DNA of 64,000 nt from Nitrosomonas communis (GTDB lineage Bacteria > Pseudomonadota > Gammaproteobacteria > Burkholderiales > Nitrosomonadaceae): positions 2,170,001 to 2,234,000 of the forward strand of contig NZ_CP011451.1 of NCBI RefSeq assembly GCF_001007935.1, written 5' to 3'. Positions 19,101-28,058 of this stretch are shown here, piece after piece; position 1 is the first letter of the stretch; each line of letters opens with the position of its first letter. The notes beneath the pieces are model-generated. The model saw only the letters and a list, made by a program, of their open reading frames with translations, searched no databases and had not been told where the DNA came from. The position numbers and the translations under genes are program-made.

Positions 19101-22100
19101 ATCTATTGATGGGGGGTGATGGTGACGATATCTTGCGTGGTGGTATGGGGGAAAACGATCACCTGAGAGGTGATAACGGTAACGATACTTATCTCTTTGC
19201 TGCTGGCGACGGTAATACTTCCATTGATAACAATGACACAGGCACAAGCTATGATGTGCTGCAATTTATGGAGGGGATTAATCCTGGCGAGGTGGTTGTG
19301 ACGCGCGATAGCAGCAATCTCTACCTGACCCTGACTAGTACCAGCGAAAAAATTACTGTCAGCAACTACTTTTACCAGGATGGAGTGGGTCCTTATGTCC
19401 TGGATGCGATTGAGTTCAGTGATGGCACCAGCTGGGATGTTGCCACTGTTAAGCAGAAAGTAATGCAGGGCACGAGCGAGGCTGACAACCTCACTGGCTT
19501 TGCCAGCAATGATACGATTGACGGCCTGGAAGGCAACGATAGCTTGAATGGCGCGGCAGGCAACGATACCTTACTGGGTGGTGCGGGTAATGATACCCTC
19601 TCCGGAAGCGAGGGCAACGACATACTGGAAGGAGGCGACGGTACTGACGTGCTGTATGGCGGCAGCGGAGATGACACGCTGAGCGGGGGCGCAGGTGCCA
19701 ACGATTCTCTGACAGGCGATGCCGGCAATGACACCTATTTATTTGCCGCTGGCGAAGGCCACACCAGCATTAATAATTACGATACCAGTACTAGCCGCCA
19801 TGATGTGCTTCGTTTCCTCGAAGGGATCAATCCTGGCGATGTATTAGTAAGCCGTGATAGCAGCAATCTCTACCTGACCCTGGCTGGTACTGGTGAAAAA
19901 ATCACCGTCAGCAGCTACTTTTACCAGGATGGAGCCGGCCCTTATGTCCTGGATGCGATTGAGTTCAGTAATGGTACCAGCTGGGATGTCGCCACCGTCA
20001 AACAGAAAGTACTGCAGGGCACGAGCGGAGCTGACAACCTCACTGGCTTTGCCAGCAATGATACGATTGACGGCCTGGAAGGCAACGATAGCTTGAATGG
20101 CGCGGCAGGCAACGATACCTTACTGGGTGGTGCGGGTAATGATACCCTCTCCGGAAGCGAGGGCAACGACGTGCTGGACGGAGGTGACGGTACTGACATG
20201 CTGTATGGTGGTGCTGGAGATGATACGCTGAGCGGGGGCGCCGGTACCAACGATTCCCTGACAGGTGATGCCGGCAACGATACCTATCTATTTGCCGCCG
20301 GCGAAGGCCACACCAGCATTAATAATTACGATACCAGTACTAGCCGCCATGATGTGCTTCGTTTCCTCGAAGGGATCAATCCTGGCGAGGTAGCTGTAAC
20401 ACGTAATAGCAGCAATCTCTACCTGACCCTGACTAGTACTGGCGAAAAAATTACTGTCAGCAACTACTTTTACCAGGATGGAGTGAGCCCTTATGTCCTG
20501 GATGCCATTGAGTTCAGTGATGGTACCAGCTGGGATGTCGCTACCGTTAAGCAGAAAACGCTGCAGGGCACGAGCGGGGCTGACAACCTCACCGGCTTTG
20601 CCAGCAATGACACAATGAACGGTCTGGCTGGCAATGACACTCTGTCTGGCGGCAATGGCAACGACGTGCTGGAAGGAGGCGATGGTACTGACATGCTGTA
20701 TGGCGGCAGCGGAGATGACACGCTGAGCGGGGGCGCCGGTGCCAACGACTCTCTGACAGGCGATGCCGGCAATGACACCTATTTATTTGCTGCCGGCGAA
20801 GGCCACACCAGCATCAATAACTATGACACCAGCGTGGGTCGCCATGATGTGTTGCGCTTTATGCAAGGGATCAATCCTGGCGAGGTAGCTGTAACACGTA
20901 ATAGCAGCAATCTCTACCTGACCTTGCAGAGCACCGGCGAAAAAATCACCATCAACAGCTACTTTTACCAGGATGGAGCCGGCCCTTATGTCCTGGATGC
21001 GATTGAGTTCAGTGATGGCACCAGCTGGGATGTTGTCACCGTTAAGCAGAAAACGTTGCAAGGGACGAGCGGGGCTGACAACCTCACCGGCTTTGCCAGC
21101 AATGACACAATGAATGGTCTGGCTGGCAATGACACTCTGTCTGGCGGCAATGGCAACGACGTGCTGGAAGGAGGTGATGGCACTGACATGCTGTATGGCG
21201 GCAGCGGAGATGATACGCTGAGCGGGGGCGCCGGTACCAACGATTCCCTGACAGGTGATGCCGGCAACGATACCTATCTATTTGCCGCCGGCGAAGGCCA
21301 CACCAGCATTAATAATTACGATACCAGTATTAGCCGCCATGATGTGCTTCGTTTCCTCGAAGGGATCAATCCTGGCGAGGTAGCTGTAACACGTAATAGC
21401 AGCAATCTCTACCTGACCCTGACTAGTACTGGCGAAAAAATTACTGTCAGCAACTACTTTTACCAGGATGGAGTGAGCCCTTATGTCCTGGATGCCATTG
21501 AGTTCAGTGATGGTACCAGCTGGGATGTCGCTACCGTTAAGCAGAAAACGCTGCAGGGCACGAGCGGGGCTGACAACCTCACCGGCTTTGCCAGCAATGA
21601 CACAATGAACGGTCTGGCTGGCAATGACACTCTGTCTGGCGGCAATGGCAACGACGTGCTGGAAGGAGGCGATGGTACTGACATGCTGTATGGCGGCAGT
21701 GGAGATGACACGCTGAGCGGGGGCGCCGGTGCCAACGACTCTCTGACAGGCGATGCCGGCAATGACACCTATTTATTTGCTGCCGGCGAAGGCCACACCA
21801 GCATCAATAACTATGACACCAGCGTGGGTCGCCATGATGTGTTGCGCTTTATGCAAGGGATCAATCCTGGCGAGGTAGCTGTAACACGTAATAGCAGCAA
21901 TCTCTACCTGACCTTGCAGAGCACCGGCGAAAAAATCACCATCAACAGCTACTTTTACCAGGATGGAGCCGGCCCTTATGTCCTGGATGCGATTGAGTTC
22001 AGTGATGGCACCAGCTGGGATGTTGTCACCGTTAAGCAGAAAACGTTGCAAGGGACGAGCGGGGCTGACAACCTCACCGGCTTTGCCAGCAATGACACAA

Positions 22101-23671
22101 TGAATGGTCTGGCTGGCAATGACACTCTGTCTGGCGGCAATGGCAACGATGTGCTGGAAGGAGGTGACGGTACTGACATGCTGTATGGCGGCAGCGGAGA
22201 TGATACGCTGAGCGGGGGCGCAGGTGCCAACGACTCTCTGACAGGCGATGCCGGCAATGACACCTATTTATTTGCCGCCGGAGAGGGCAACACCAGCATC
22301 AATAACTATGACACTGGTGTAGGCCGCCATGATGTGTTGCGCTTTTTGCAAGGGATCAATCCTGGCGATGTATTAGTAAGCCGTGATAGCAGCAATCTCT
22401 ACCTGACCCTGGCTGGTACTGGTGAAAAAATCACCGTCAGCAGTTATTTTTACCAGGATGGAGCCGGCCCTTATGTCCTGGATGCGATTGAGTTCAGTGA
22501 TGGCACCAGCTGGGATGTTGCCACCGTTAAGCAGAAAACGCTGCAAGGGACAAGTGGGGCTGACAACCTCACCGGCTTTGCCAGCAATGACTCAATGAAT
22601 GGTCTGGCTGGCAATGACACTCTGTCTGGCGGCAATGGCAACGACGTGCTGGACGGAGGCGACGGCACTGACATGCTGTATGGTGGTGCTGGAGATGACA
22701 CGCTGAGCGGGGGCGCCGGTACCAACGATTCCCTGACAGGCGATGCTGGCAACGACACCTATTTATTTGCCGCTGGCGAAGGCAACACCAGCATTAATAA
22801 TTACGATACCAGCGTGGGTCGCCATGATGTGCTTCGTTTCCTCGAAGGGATCAATCCTGGCGATGTATTAGTAAGCCGTGATAGCAGCAATCTCTACCTG
22901 ACCCTGGCTGGTACTGGTGAAAAAATCACCGTCAGCAGTTATTTTTACCAGGATGGAGCCGGCCCTTATGTCCTGGATGCGATTGAGTTCAGCGATGGTA
23001 CCAGCTGGGATGTCGCCACCGTTAAGCAGAAAACGCTGCAGGGCACGAGCGGGGCTGACAACCTCACCGGCTTTGCTAGCAATGATACGATTGATGGCTT
23101 GGAAGGCAATGATAGCCTGAATGGCGCGGCAGGCAACGATACCTTACTGGGTGGTGCGGGTAATGATATCCTCTCCGGAAGTGATGGCAACGACGTGTTG
23201 GAAGGAAGTGACGGCAGCGACATGCTATATGGTGGTGCTGGAGATGATACGTTGCGAGGCGGTTCAGGAGGCAACGATTCCTTGACAGGCGATGCAGGTA
23301 ACGACACTTATTTGTTCAAAATTTCCGACGCAAAAGATATTATCAATAATTATGATACCGATGTAAAAAGTTTTGATGTTCTAAGAATTACTGAGGTGTC
23401 TTTTGAAAATCTTTGGTTCAGTCGCAATGGGAGCAACTTGCAGATAAATATAGCAGGCACAGATGATCAATTAACAATAACTAACTGGTATAGCGGTAAC
23501 ACTTACCAATTGGATCAGATCACTGCTGACTCTTCCTCCTTATTGAAGGAACATGTTGATCAGTTAGTTTCAGCCATGTCTTCATATAAGGTGCCAAGCG
23601 GTGAAGGCAATATCATTTCACAAGATGTGATGAATGCATTGCAACCAGTATTCAATGAAGTATGGCTATAA
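16199..23671 (+). CDS. Giant RTX calcium-binding repeat protein
   Basis: 2490 residues, no Sec signal peptide, AGGAGC ribosome-binding site. Residues 1-300 are of unknown fold. Residues about 305-385 are glycine/alanine-rich and hydrophobic (GSLVGGFAAGTASAALVAG, then GVGAGMVITGVAGLAGGYFG), suitable for membrane insertion. Residues about 440-500 form the DPLVLDLDNDGIET / DHDGDGIKTG / LDRNDNGTIDTG calcium-loop domain frequent in RTX exoproteins. From about 937 there are GGxGxDxLx nonapeptides (GGAGNDTLAG, GGDGDDILRG). Eight large modules follow, each combining nonapeptides with a haemolysin-type calcium-binding-related segment (SSNLYLTL ... EKITVSNYFYQDG). A divergent ninth module (GSNLQINIAG) ends near 2440. 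DNA module spacing is 549 bp twice and then 495 bp five times, and the 54-bp difference equals two nonapeptides. Type I secretion is expected, but no HlyB/HlyD/TolC genes are in the window. Adhesin, S-layer-like protein or toxin cannot be distinguished. Confidence 0.88.
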   Translation: MDEQSAINEIIARNNANNPMSVNELRALANTVDVSTGNSTILLYSGGVGEIIDPVIGYREFKASDFAESLSNAISVRTITDTQVGIFLKNVDFRQALEDAANREGLNFDTLYLGIDANGARINNTSFWDEASARLVNSHTGDFRLIMPHAPDGSVAVATEIPALLSKTIQPGQKVNGINLQDWQDRYRVEKLLNGENAAKTELVDLIRATSNADLAGMNVGRDSSGKLYIDTNTYLGRALGLPAKEIPAGVDVTRLALLEDMHLTNSDMTLYVKYGDLLNKAGLVGDVLGTALAIAQAQHAYNSGNPNEAGAILAAHAGSLVGGFAAGTASAALVAGLLLAPGINVGVGAGMVITGVAGLAGGYFGGLAGEKLFEDLYRDVTSIDMALFFQNLAEDFSWAINRLSTFIMQDLGDLAGILNTVNNFFLQFKNWVPPRIDPLVLDLDNDGIETIGINGSIVFDHDGDGIKTGTGWVGKDDGFLVLDRNDNGTIDTGAELFGVDTVKSDGKLAINGFDALSDLDSNADGLFNQNDAQFSQVRVWQDLDQNGISTANELFLLSQLGVVSINLKATAKNVNFGNGNVQTASAAHLTIDGEGQTGNLDLANNPFYREFVNSIPLTEEAFILPNAKGSGLVRDLREAASLSSDLTNLVKNYVSQTSYAGQRALLDDLLIAWAETSTMKTSVDQAVDKGYYLFYLIPGQSWPDYDKHLSYWDSTNSSVVDALSLSMREEYQTLLQQQQETVGILSVLERFNASPFVTVGTDRVTLGNGAQNMVNPAPISDGTSIRRVFVSLSATQTELMQQGYETLKESVYGSLVLQTRLSPYLNEITLNVTETAGVSVDFSRVNSLLNNQKVVDPVSALADLIELNKYAGHILSQNGWNGLDLLRNWIDEGVGGKQADVILQDLNVSIIERDTSAGSKDDIIFSEPSNIVLNGYIGNDMLNGGAGNDTLAGSSGNDILQGGSGRDLLMGGDGDDILRGGMGENDHLRGDNGNDTYLFAAGDGNTSIDNNDTGTSYDVLQFMEGINPGEVVVTRDSSNLYLTLTSTSEKITVSNYFYQDGVGPYVLDAIEFSDGTSWDVATVKQKVMQGTSEADNLTGFASNDTIDGLEGNDSLNGAAGNDTLLGGAGNDTLSGSEGNDILEGGDGTDVLYGGSGDDTLSGGAGANDSLTGDAGNDTYLFAAGEGHTSINNYDTSTSRHDVLRFLEGINPGDVLVSRDSSNLYLTLAGTGEKITVSSYFYQDGAGPYVLDAIEFSNGTSWDVATVKQKVLQGTSGADNLTGFASNDTIDGLEGNDSLNGAAGNDTLLGGAGNDTLSGSEGNDVLDGGDGTDMLYGGAGDDTLSGGAGTNDSLTGDAGNDTYLFAAGEGHTSINNYDTSTSRHDVLRFLEGINPGEVAVTRNSSNLYLTLTSTGEKITVSNYFYQDGVSPYVLDAIEFSDGTSWDVATVKQKTLQGTSGADNLTGFASNDTMNGLAGNDTLSGGNGNDVLEGGDGTDMLYGGSGDDTLSGGAGANDSLTGDAGNDTYLFAAGEGHTSINNYDTSVGRHDVLRFMQGINPGEVAVTRNSSNLYLTLQSTGEKITINSYFYQDGAGPYVLDAIEFSDGTSWDVVTVKQKTLQGTSGADNLTGFASNDTMNGLAGNDTLSGGNGNDVLEGGDGTDMLYGGSGDDTLSGGAGTNDSLTGDAGNDTYLFAAGEGHTSINNYDTSISRHDVLRFLEGINPGEVAVTRNSSNLYLTLTSTGEKITVSNYFYQDGVSPYVLDAIEFSDGTSWDVATVKQKTLQGTSGADNLTGFASNDTMNGLAGNDTLSGGNGNDVLEGGDGTDMLYGGSGDDTLSGGAGANDSLTGDAGNDTYLFAAGEGHTSINNYDTSVGRHDVLRFMQGINPGEVAVTRNSSNLYLTLQSTGEKITINSYFYQDGAGPYVLDAIEFSDGTSWDVVTVKQKTLQGTSGADNLTGFASNDTMNGLAGNDTLSGGNGNDVLEGGDGTDMLYGGSGDDTLSGGAGANDSLTGDAGNDTYLFAAGEGNTSINNYDTGVGRHDVLRFLQGINPGDVLVSRDSSNLYLTLAGTGEKITVSSYFYQDGAGPYVLDAIEFSDGTSWDVATVKQKTLQGTSGADNLTGFASNDSMNGLAGNDTLSGGNGNDVLDGGDGTDMLYGGAGDDTLSGGAGTNDSLTGDAGNDTYLFAAGEGNTSINNYDTSVGRHDVLRFLEGINPGDVLVSRDSSNLYLTLAGTGEKITVSSYFYQDGAGPYVLDAIEFSDGTSWDVATVKQKTLQGTSGADNLTGFASNDTIDGLEGNDSLNGAAGNDTLLGGAGNDILSGSDGNDVLEGSDGSDMLYGGAGDDTLRGGSGGNDSLTGDAGNDTYLFKISDAKDIINNYDTDVKSFDVLRITEVSFENLWFSRNGSNLQINIAGTDDQLTITNWYSGNTYQLDQITADSSSLLKEHVDQLVSAMSSYKVPSGEGNIISQDVMNALQPVFNEVWL
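19393..23307 (+). repeat. Tandem large repeats in the RTX gene
   Basis: Equivalent positions recur at 19393, 19942, 20491, 20986, 21481, 21976, 22471 and 22966: two 549-bp steps, then five 495-bp steps. Over a shift of 990 bp (20491-21267 against 21481-22263) the sequence is almost unchanged, indicating duplication of a two-module block. The repeats are in frame, so gain or loss changes protein length without breaking it. Confidence 0.88.
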
Positions 23672-23699
23672 GATAGAGATAATCAGCTTACACACAAGG

Positions 23700-23718
23700 A
23701 TAAAACAAATTGTTTTAT
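23700..23718 (+). terminator. Possible terminator after the RTX gene
   Basis: ATAAAACAA-A-TTGTTTTAT is a perfect palindrome 29 bp after the RTX stop codon. It is AT-rich with no clean U-tract, so termination strength is uncertain. The remaining gap to 23966 shows no gene. Confidence 0.35.
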
Positions 23719-23966
23719 ACGCAGACGAGATTATATGATTATAACGATTTCATTTGACAATTTGAATAAATTGATATGTTTTCAATGCATTGCTGATGGT
23801 TCTGCACACGAAGTGACATTCCCTGCCCATTATAGATAGGTGCAAGTATGCCAAATAATTAAACTCAAAATAAATAACTCCTTAACTACTCAGCAGCAAG
23901 TTTGACCAAATATACGGCTTTACGTATATTGCACTTTTGCAAAAAACGCTATTTTCCCTACCTCTC

Positions 23967-24767
23967 ATGCCAAAAATTCAAGTCAACGGAGCGAAATTAC
24001 ATTACACAGAAGAGGGAACGGCACCAGAGACTATCCTGTTTGCCCATGGCCTGTTGTGGGGTGGCCAGATGTTTGAGGCACAGGTCAATGCGCTTAAAGA
24101 TCGCTACCGTTGCATCACGTTTGATTTTCGCGGCCAAGGGCAAAGTGAAGTCACACAAGGCGGCTATGACATGGAGACCCTCTATCAGGATACGGTTGCT
24201 TTAATTGAGGCGTTGGGCTGTGCACCTTGTCATTTTGCCGGGCTTTCGATGGGAGGATTTATGGGGATGCGGTTGGCAGTCCGACGGCCAGAACTTCTGC
24301 GGTCGCTGATCCTGCTGGGAGCATCGGCTGATGCTGAGCCAAAAGAAAATATTCCGCGCTATAACCGGCTCAACTTTATTGCGCGCTGGTTCGGCTTGAG
24401 ATTGGTCGCTGCGCCGGTTATGCGGATCCTGTTCGGTCAGTCTTTTCTTACCGACCCTAACCGTGCCGCACAGCGTGAGGAGTGGAAAAAGCATTTGATC
24501 GCCAATCATCGCATCGGCATCACGCGTGCGGTCAAAGGCGTGATAAATCGTCAGGGTGTTTACGATGAGATTGGCAAAATTACTACGCCTACCCTGATCC
24601 TCGTCGGTGAAGAAGATGTCGCCACGATACCGGCCAAAGCCGAGCGTATCCAAGCCCGGATTGCTGGATCACGTTTGGTCAGGATTCCCAAGTCAGGACA
24701 TTCTTCCACCATAGAAGAGCCTGAAGCTGTCAATCTGGCTATTAAAACATTTCTGAACAGTCTGTGA
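23967..24767 (+). CDS. Alpha/beta-fold hydrolase
   Basis: 266 residues from the ATG at 23967. A TTG at 23937 in the same frame would add ten hydrophobic residues with no ribosome-binding site, so it was not used. The oxyanion-hole motif LFAHGLLWGG (24-33), nucleophile elbow AGLSMGGF with the serine near residue 95, acid in LILVGEEDVATIPAK (near 217), and histidine in IPKSGHSSTIEEPE (near 245) complete the catalytic triad of the alpha/beta hydrolase (AB hydrolase_1) family. It is probably a cytoplasmic esterase or C-C hydrolase. The substrate cannot be inferred. The gene stands alone, and a hairpin GAAGAC/GTCTTC at 24766-24786 follows the stop. Confidence 0.85.
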   Translation: MPKIQVNGAKLHYTEEGTAPETILFAHGLLWGGQMFEAQVNALKDRYRCITFDFRGQGQSEVTQGGYDMETLYQDTVALIEALGCAPCHFAGLSMGGFMGMRLAVRRPELLRSLILLGASADAEPKENIPRYNRLNFIARWFGLRLVAAPVMRILFGQSFLTDPNRAAQREEWKKHLIANHRIGITRAVKGVINRQGVYDEIGKITTPTLILVGEEDVATIPAKAERIQARIAGSRLVRIPKSGHSSTIEEPEAVNLAIKTFLNSL

Positions 24768-24790
24768 AGACAACACCACGGTCTTCCCTT
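24766..24790 (+). terminator. Hairpin after the alpha/beta hydrolase gene
   Basis: GAAGAC (24766-24771) pairs with GTCTTC (24781-24786), followed by CCTTTGT, and overlaps the stop codon. The stem is short and the U-run weak. Nothing else identifiable is seen up to the zapE start at 25076. Confidence 0.4.
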
Positions 24791-25075
24791 TGTGCTAATC
24801 AAAACCAAGAATAAATTTTATCTGTAAAAGCACTCACCATTGCTTGAGACTACTTCTTGGATTTATACCGATATCATGAATAACATGATTTTTGACTGAG
24901 AAAAGACGGTGGCTGGCCGAGATCGAGCTGATTCTAGTGGGGAAGCTATGCGAGATGGAATTTTTGTGCCATTGGGAGATTTATGACTGTATTTCCCATC
25001 CCAAGACACTGAACTCTTTCGTTATTTCCTCTCATGTTAAAATTGCTGATCCTTTTTGCTAAAAGGTCGCACCTC

Positions 25076-26287
25076 ATGAAATACCCAATAGAAGAAAATG
25101 GACCTGAAGCTGAATATCAAACATTGATGCAGACTGGGGAGCTCAAGCCTGATGCTGATCAGGCCAGAGCAGTCGCTTCATTGGAACGATTGCACCGTGA
25201 GTTGGTTAATTACCCGGCGATAGGAAACCAGAACAATAAGTTCTCGTTCAAGAATTGGTGGCCGACTGGTTTGTTTGGTTGGTCAGGCAGTAAGCCCGCT
25301 CCCAAAGGGATTTATCTTTATGGGGGAGTAGGGCGCGGTAAATCGATGCTGATGGATCTGTTTTATTCTGTCGCTCCAATGACATTCAAACGACGGGTGC
25401 ATTTCCATGAATTTATGCTGGATATCCACGCCCGGCTTAAGCAGGCGCATGATCTTTCTGCACAGAAACGGGTGCAGCATGGCGGAGGACGTGCCAGTGA
25501 TGCTGACCCCCTTCTGGTTATTGCACGGCAAATAGCCGGTGAAGCGACCCTGCTCTGTTTTGATGAGCTGCAAGTGACCGATATTGCAGATGCCATGGTG
25601 CTGACCAGGCTGTTCAATGCGCTGTTTGAGCAAGGTGTAATTGTGGTAGCCACTTCTAACAGGCCGCCCGACGAGCTTTACAAGCATGGCCTCAATCGCC
25701 ACCGCTTTCTGCCTTTTATCGAGCAAATCAAGGAAAGGCTTGAGCTGGTTGCGCTTGAGGGGCCGGTTGATTATCGCTACAACCGTCTCAAGGGTGCGCA
25801 AACGTATTATTTTCCGGTCAATGAGGAAACGACAGCTCAATTATCTGCCACCTTTTTCCGCCTGACCGATCGGCGCATAGAAGACCGCGCGAAGGTGCCC
25901 AGTGAAACGCTGAATGTGCAGGGGCGCGCGCTGTTTGTGCCCAAAGCAGCACGCGGTGTAGCAGTCTTTTCATTTAAACGGCTATGCGCAAACCCGGTAG
26001 GTCCGGCAGACTATCTCGCCATTGCCAGAACTTATCATACCGTTATCATGGTTGCGATTCCGCAATTTACCCCGGAAAACAGCGACCAGGCCAAGCGCTT
26101 CATCACTTTTATCGATGCGCTTTATGAGCATAACGTCAAATTCTTATGCTCGGCCGCTGTACCTCCTCAATCGCTTTATGCAGGGGGAGGGATCAGTTTT
26201 GAATTTGAACGCACGATTTCCCGTTTGATGGAAATGCAATCGGAAGATTACTTGACGAGAGGGCATGGCAAGGTTGTAGCGGATTAA
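25076..26287 (+). CDS. zapE: Cell-division ATPase ZapE (AFG1 family)
   Basis: 403 residues from the ATG at 25076 (MKYPIEENGPEAEYQTL), preceded by AAAGG. The frame start at 25034 would add a 14-residue leader that is unlike the family. The AFG1-type ATPase signatures are clear: YGGVGRGKSMLMDLFY (Walker A, about 82-97), a RRVHFHEFM strand-helix, LLCFDELQVTDIADAM (Walker B, about 158-173), VVATSNRPPDELYKHGLNR (sensor/R-finger region) and a C-terminal LYEHNVKFLCSAAVPP segment. In E. coli, ZapE binds FtsZ and is needed for division at high temperature or low oxygen. AFG1/LACE1 is the eukaryotic counterpart. Length is slightly above E. coli ZapE (375). It appears monocistronic. The 26288-26609 gap after it holds no gene I can support. 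Confidence 0.92.
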   Translation: MKYPIEENGPEAEYQTLMQTGELKPDADQARAVASLERLHRELVNYPAIGNQNNKFSFKNWWPTGLFGWSGSKPAPKGIYLYGGVGRGKSMLMDLFYSVAPMTFKRRVHFHEFMLDIHARLKQAHDLSAQKRVQHGGGRASDADPLLVIARQIAGEATLLCFDELQVTDIADAMVLTRLFNALFEQGVIVVATSNRPPDELYKHGLNRHRFLPFIEQIKERLELVALEGPVDYRYNRLKGAQTYYFPVNEETTAQLSATFFRLTDRRIEDRAKVPSETLNVQGRALFVPKAARGVAVFSFKRLCANPVGPADYLAIARTYHTVIMVAIPQFTPENSDQAKRFITFIDALYEHNVKFLCSAAVPPQSLYAGGGISFEFERTISRLMEMQSEDYLTRGHGKVVAD

Positions 26288-26609
26288 AAACTTCTGTTTT
26301 GGTTGGTGGCAGCGAATCCTCAATACTCGAGATTAAGGGAAACCGATAGCAAAACAAGAAGGAATAATCGAATCTTACCCTTTGGTTCTATTTTATGAAA
26401 AGAAATTGTATGCCTTTGTATGATTGCGTTTCTTTTGTGATTTCTTATCATATTTAGAGAAAATGAATGGATCAGCTAACTCTTTTTGCTGTGCTTCCAA
26501 TGTCAATCAGAAAATTACCGTTAATCATTGGATCAGTCTGTCCATCAATTCATAAATTTATGTGCGTTAGCTTTTCTGGTGCTGGTCAAAAAAAGAACAC
26601 TTCACACCT

Positions 26610-27881
26610 ATGCTAGATGCGATCAAAGGACTATTTAAACGCGTTTGGACCATTTTCTGGAAATGGATCCTTACCCCTTTGTTATCTATCATCGTGGGTA
26701 TAGCAATTGTTCGTCCGTTAATTGATAATTACGTGCGGCCTGAGTCTTACACAATTTATTTTGTTGGCAATTTCGATAATGATGATGTTAATAAAATATG
26801 GAAAAAATTTAACCAGGAATATAAAGATGACTTAGAGATCGATGGTGTCAAGATTAAGCTACGGAAATTCGATGGCAAGGAAACGGATGCAAAGCGTATT
26901 TCCGAAAAGCTTGCCAAGGAGCACGACACTTTGATGGTAATTGGACATCTCTACAGCACTCCCACTCAAATCGCACTACCCAACTATTTACAAGCTGATC
27001 CGCCTATTCCCGTTATTCTGGCTTTTGAAAGCAACCCGAATGTGCTTCCACCAAGAATTCCCATCGATACCTTTTATCCAGTATTTCGTCTCTCCCCTAC
27101 TGATGACAAGCAAGCAGAAACGGCCGCAGATTTTATAATTAGCAATAAAGGTAAAAAAATCTGGGTAGTGGAGGATGCATCTAACAATGTTTATTCCAGT
27201 TATCTGGCAAGTGAATTCATTAAACAAATTCATATAAAGAATGAATCCAGTAAGGTAATCCTCTGGAGCATGGATAAAGAAATTCTATCCTTTGATACTG
27301 TGAAAACGCTAGGAATCGACTGGATTTTCTATGCTGGGAATTGGTCAAACAGCCTTATTTTGATCCATCAGATCAGTGAAATATGGAAGAACCAAACCAT
27401 GCCATCAATTTTATTAAGTGACTGGAATGTCGATAAGGCTTTTCTCAATCAAGAAGCAGTCAATATGAAAAAGGTATTTTTTACCCATACCATGAAAGCT
27501 GAAGACTATAATAAAGAAGGCTATGGCTACTGGGGTAAACTTGCTCATCAGTTATTAAAACAATTGGTTCAAAACGCGGATGAGGAATTCGATGAACTAG
27601 TAAGCGAGAGAAGTGGGCCTGCATACTATATACGCCGGTTGGTTAATTTCCGTGATGTTGCTGATGCACGTAACGCCCTGTATAGGGTGATGGAAAAATC
27701 AGTAAATCTGGAGAAGCCCTTTGATTTAGGGGAACAGCAATATATATTTAGGAGAGATGGGGCAGGAGTAAAAAACTTGTACCATGTGTGGAGAGTGTGT
27801 GAGCATGAATTTGTGGATTTTCCACGAGAAAGCTGGGAAATTCATGGAATAGAAGAGTGTGACCCCAAGGTATCCCCATGA
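26610..27881 (+). CDS. Membrane-anchored type-1 periplasmic-binding-fold protein
   Basis: 423 residues. Residues about 12-38 form a single membrane helix after a basic start (FKRVWTIFWKWILTPLLS), then the chain lies outside the cytoplasm. The rest matches the type-1 periplasmic-binding fold used by LivJ-like receptors: a first strand YTIYFVGNFDNDD, a VIGHLYSTPTQIALPNYL helix start, FRLSPTDDKQAETAADFI, and KIWVVEDASNNVYSSYLA. These are the classic ligand-cleft elements of branched-chain amino-acid receptors. There are no transporter genes next to it, and the receptor is tethered rather than free. It could be a sensor or a scaffold rather than a transport protein. The ribosome-binding site is poor. 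Ligand unknown. Confidence 0.7.
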   Translation: MLDAIKGLFKRVWTIFWKWILTPLLSIIVGIAIVRPLIDNYVRPESYTIYFVGNFDNDDVNKIWKKFNQEYKDDLEIDGVKIKLRKFDGKETDAKRISEKLAKEHDTLMVIGHLYSTPTQIALPNYLQADPPIPVILAFESNPNVLPPRIPIDTFYPVFRLSPTDDKQAETAADFIISNKGKKIWVVEDASNNVYSSYLASEFIKQIHIKNESSKVILWSMDKEILSFDTVKTLGIDWIFYAGNWSNSLILIHQISEIWKNQTMPSILLSDWNVDKAFLNQEAVNMKKVFFTHTMKAEDYNKEGYGYWGKLAHQLLKQLVQNADEEFDELVSERSGPAYYIRRLVNFRDVADARNALYRVMEKSVNLEKPFDLGEQQYIFRRDGAGVKNLYHVWRVCEHEFVDFPRESWEIHGIEECDPKVSP

Positions 27882-28058
27882 AATCAACAGCCTTTGTTAA
27901 AAAGCCTTTACTCAATTGAGTATAGCAGCGCATTGCATCGACGTCGCATTCTGAGAAGCGCGATACTTCCTATTTTGCTGATTTCGATATTACAGCACGG
28001 GTTTTCCTATAGCTAATACATCATAAATATTGAATTATTCATCTTCCAGTTTGAGCGA

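Noticed and set aside
19393..23307. Series of evenly spaced minus-strand open frames rich in Pro/Ser/Leu across the RTX gene
   Set aside because: They repeat with the 495/549-bp step of the RTX modules and are antisense reflections of the repeats. They have no ribosome-binding sites and no independent codon signal.
19393..23307. Regular repeats considered as a CRISPR array
   Set aside because: The units are 495-549 bp, lie within a long open frame and encode RTX nonapeptides. There are no short repeats with unique spacers.
23937..23966. TTG start for the alpha/beta hydrolase
   Set aside because: It would add ten hydrophobic residues without a ribosome-binding site. The ATG at 23967 begins at the conserved family start.
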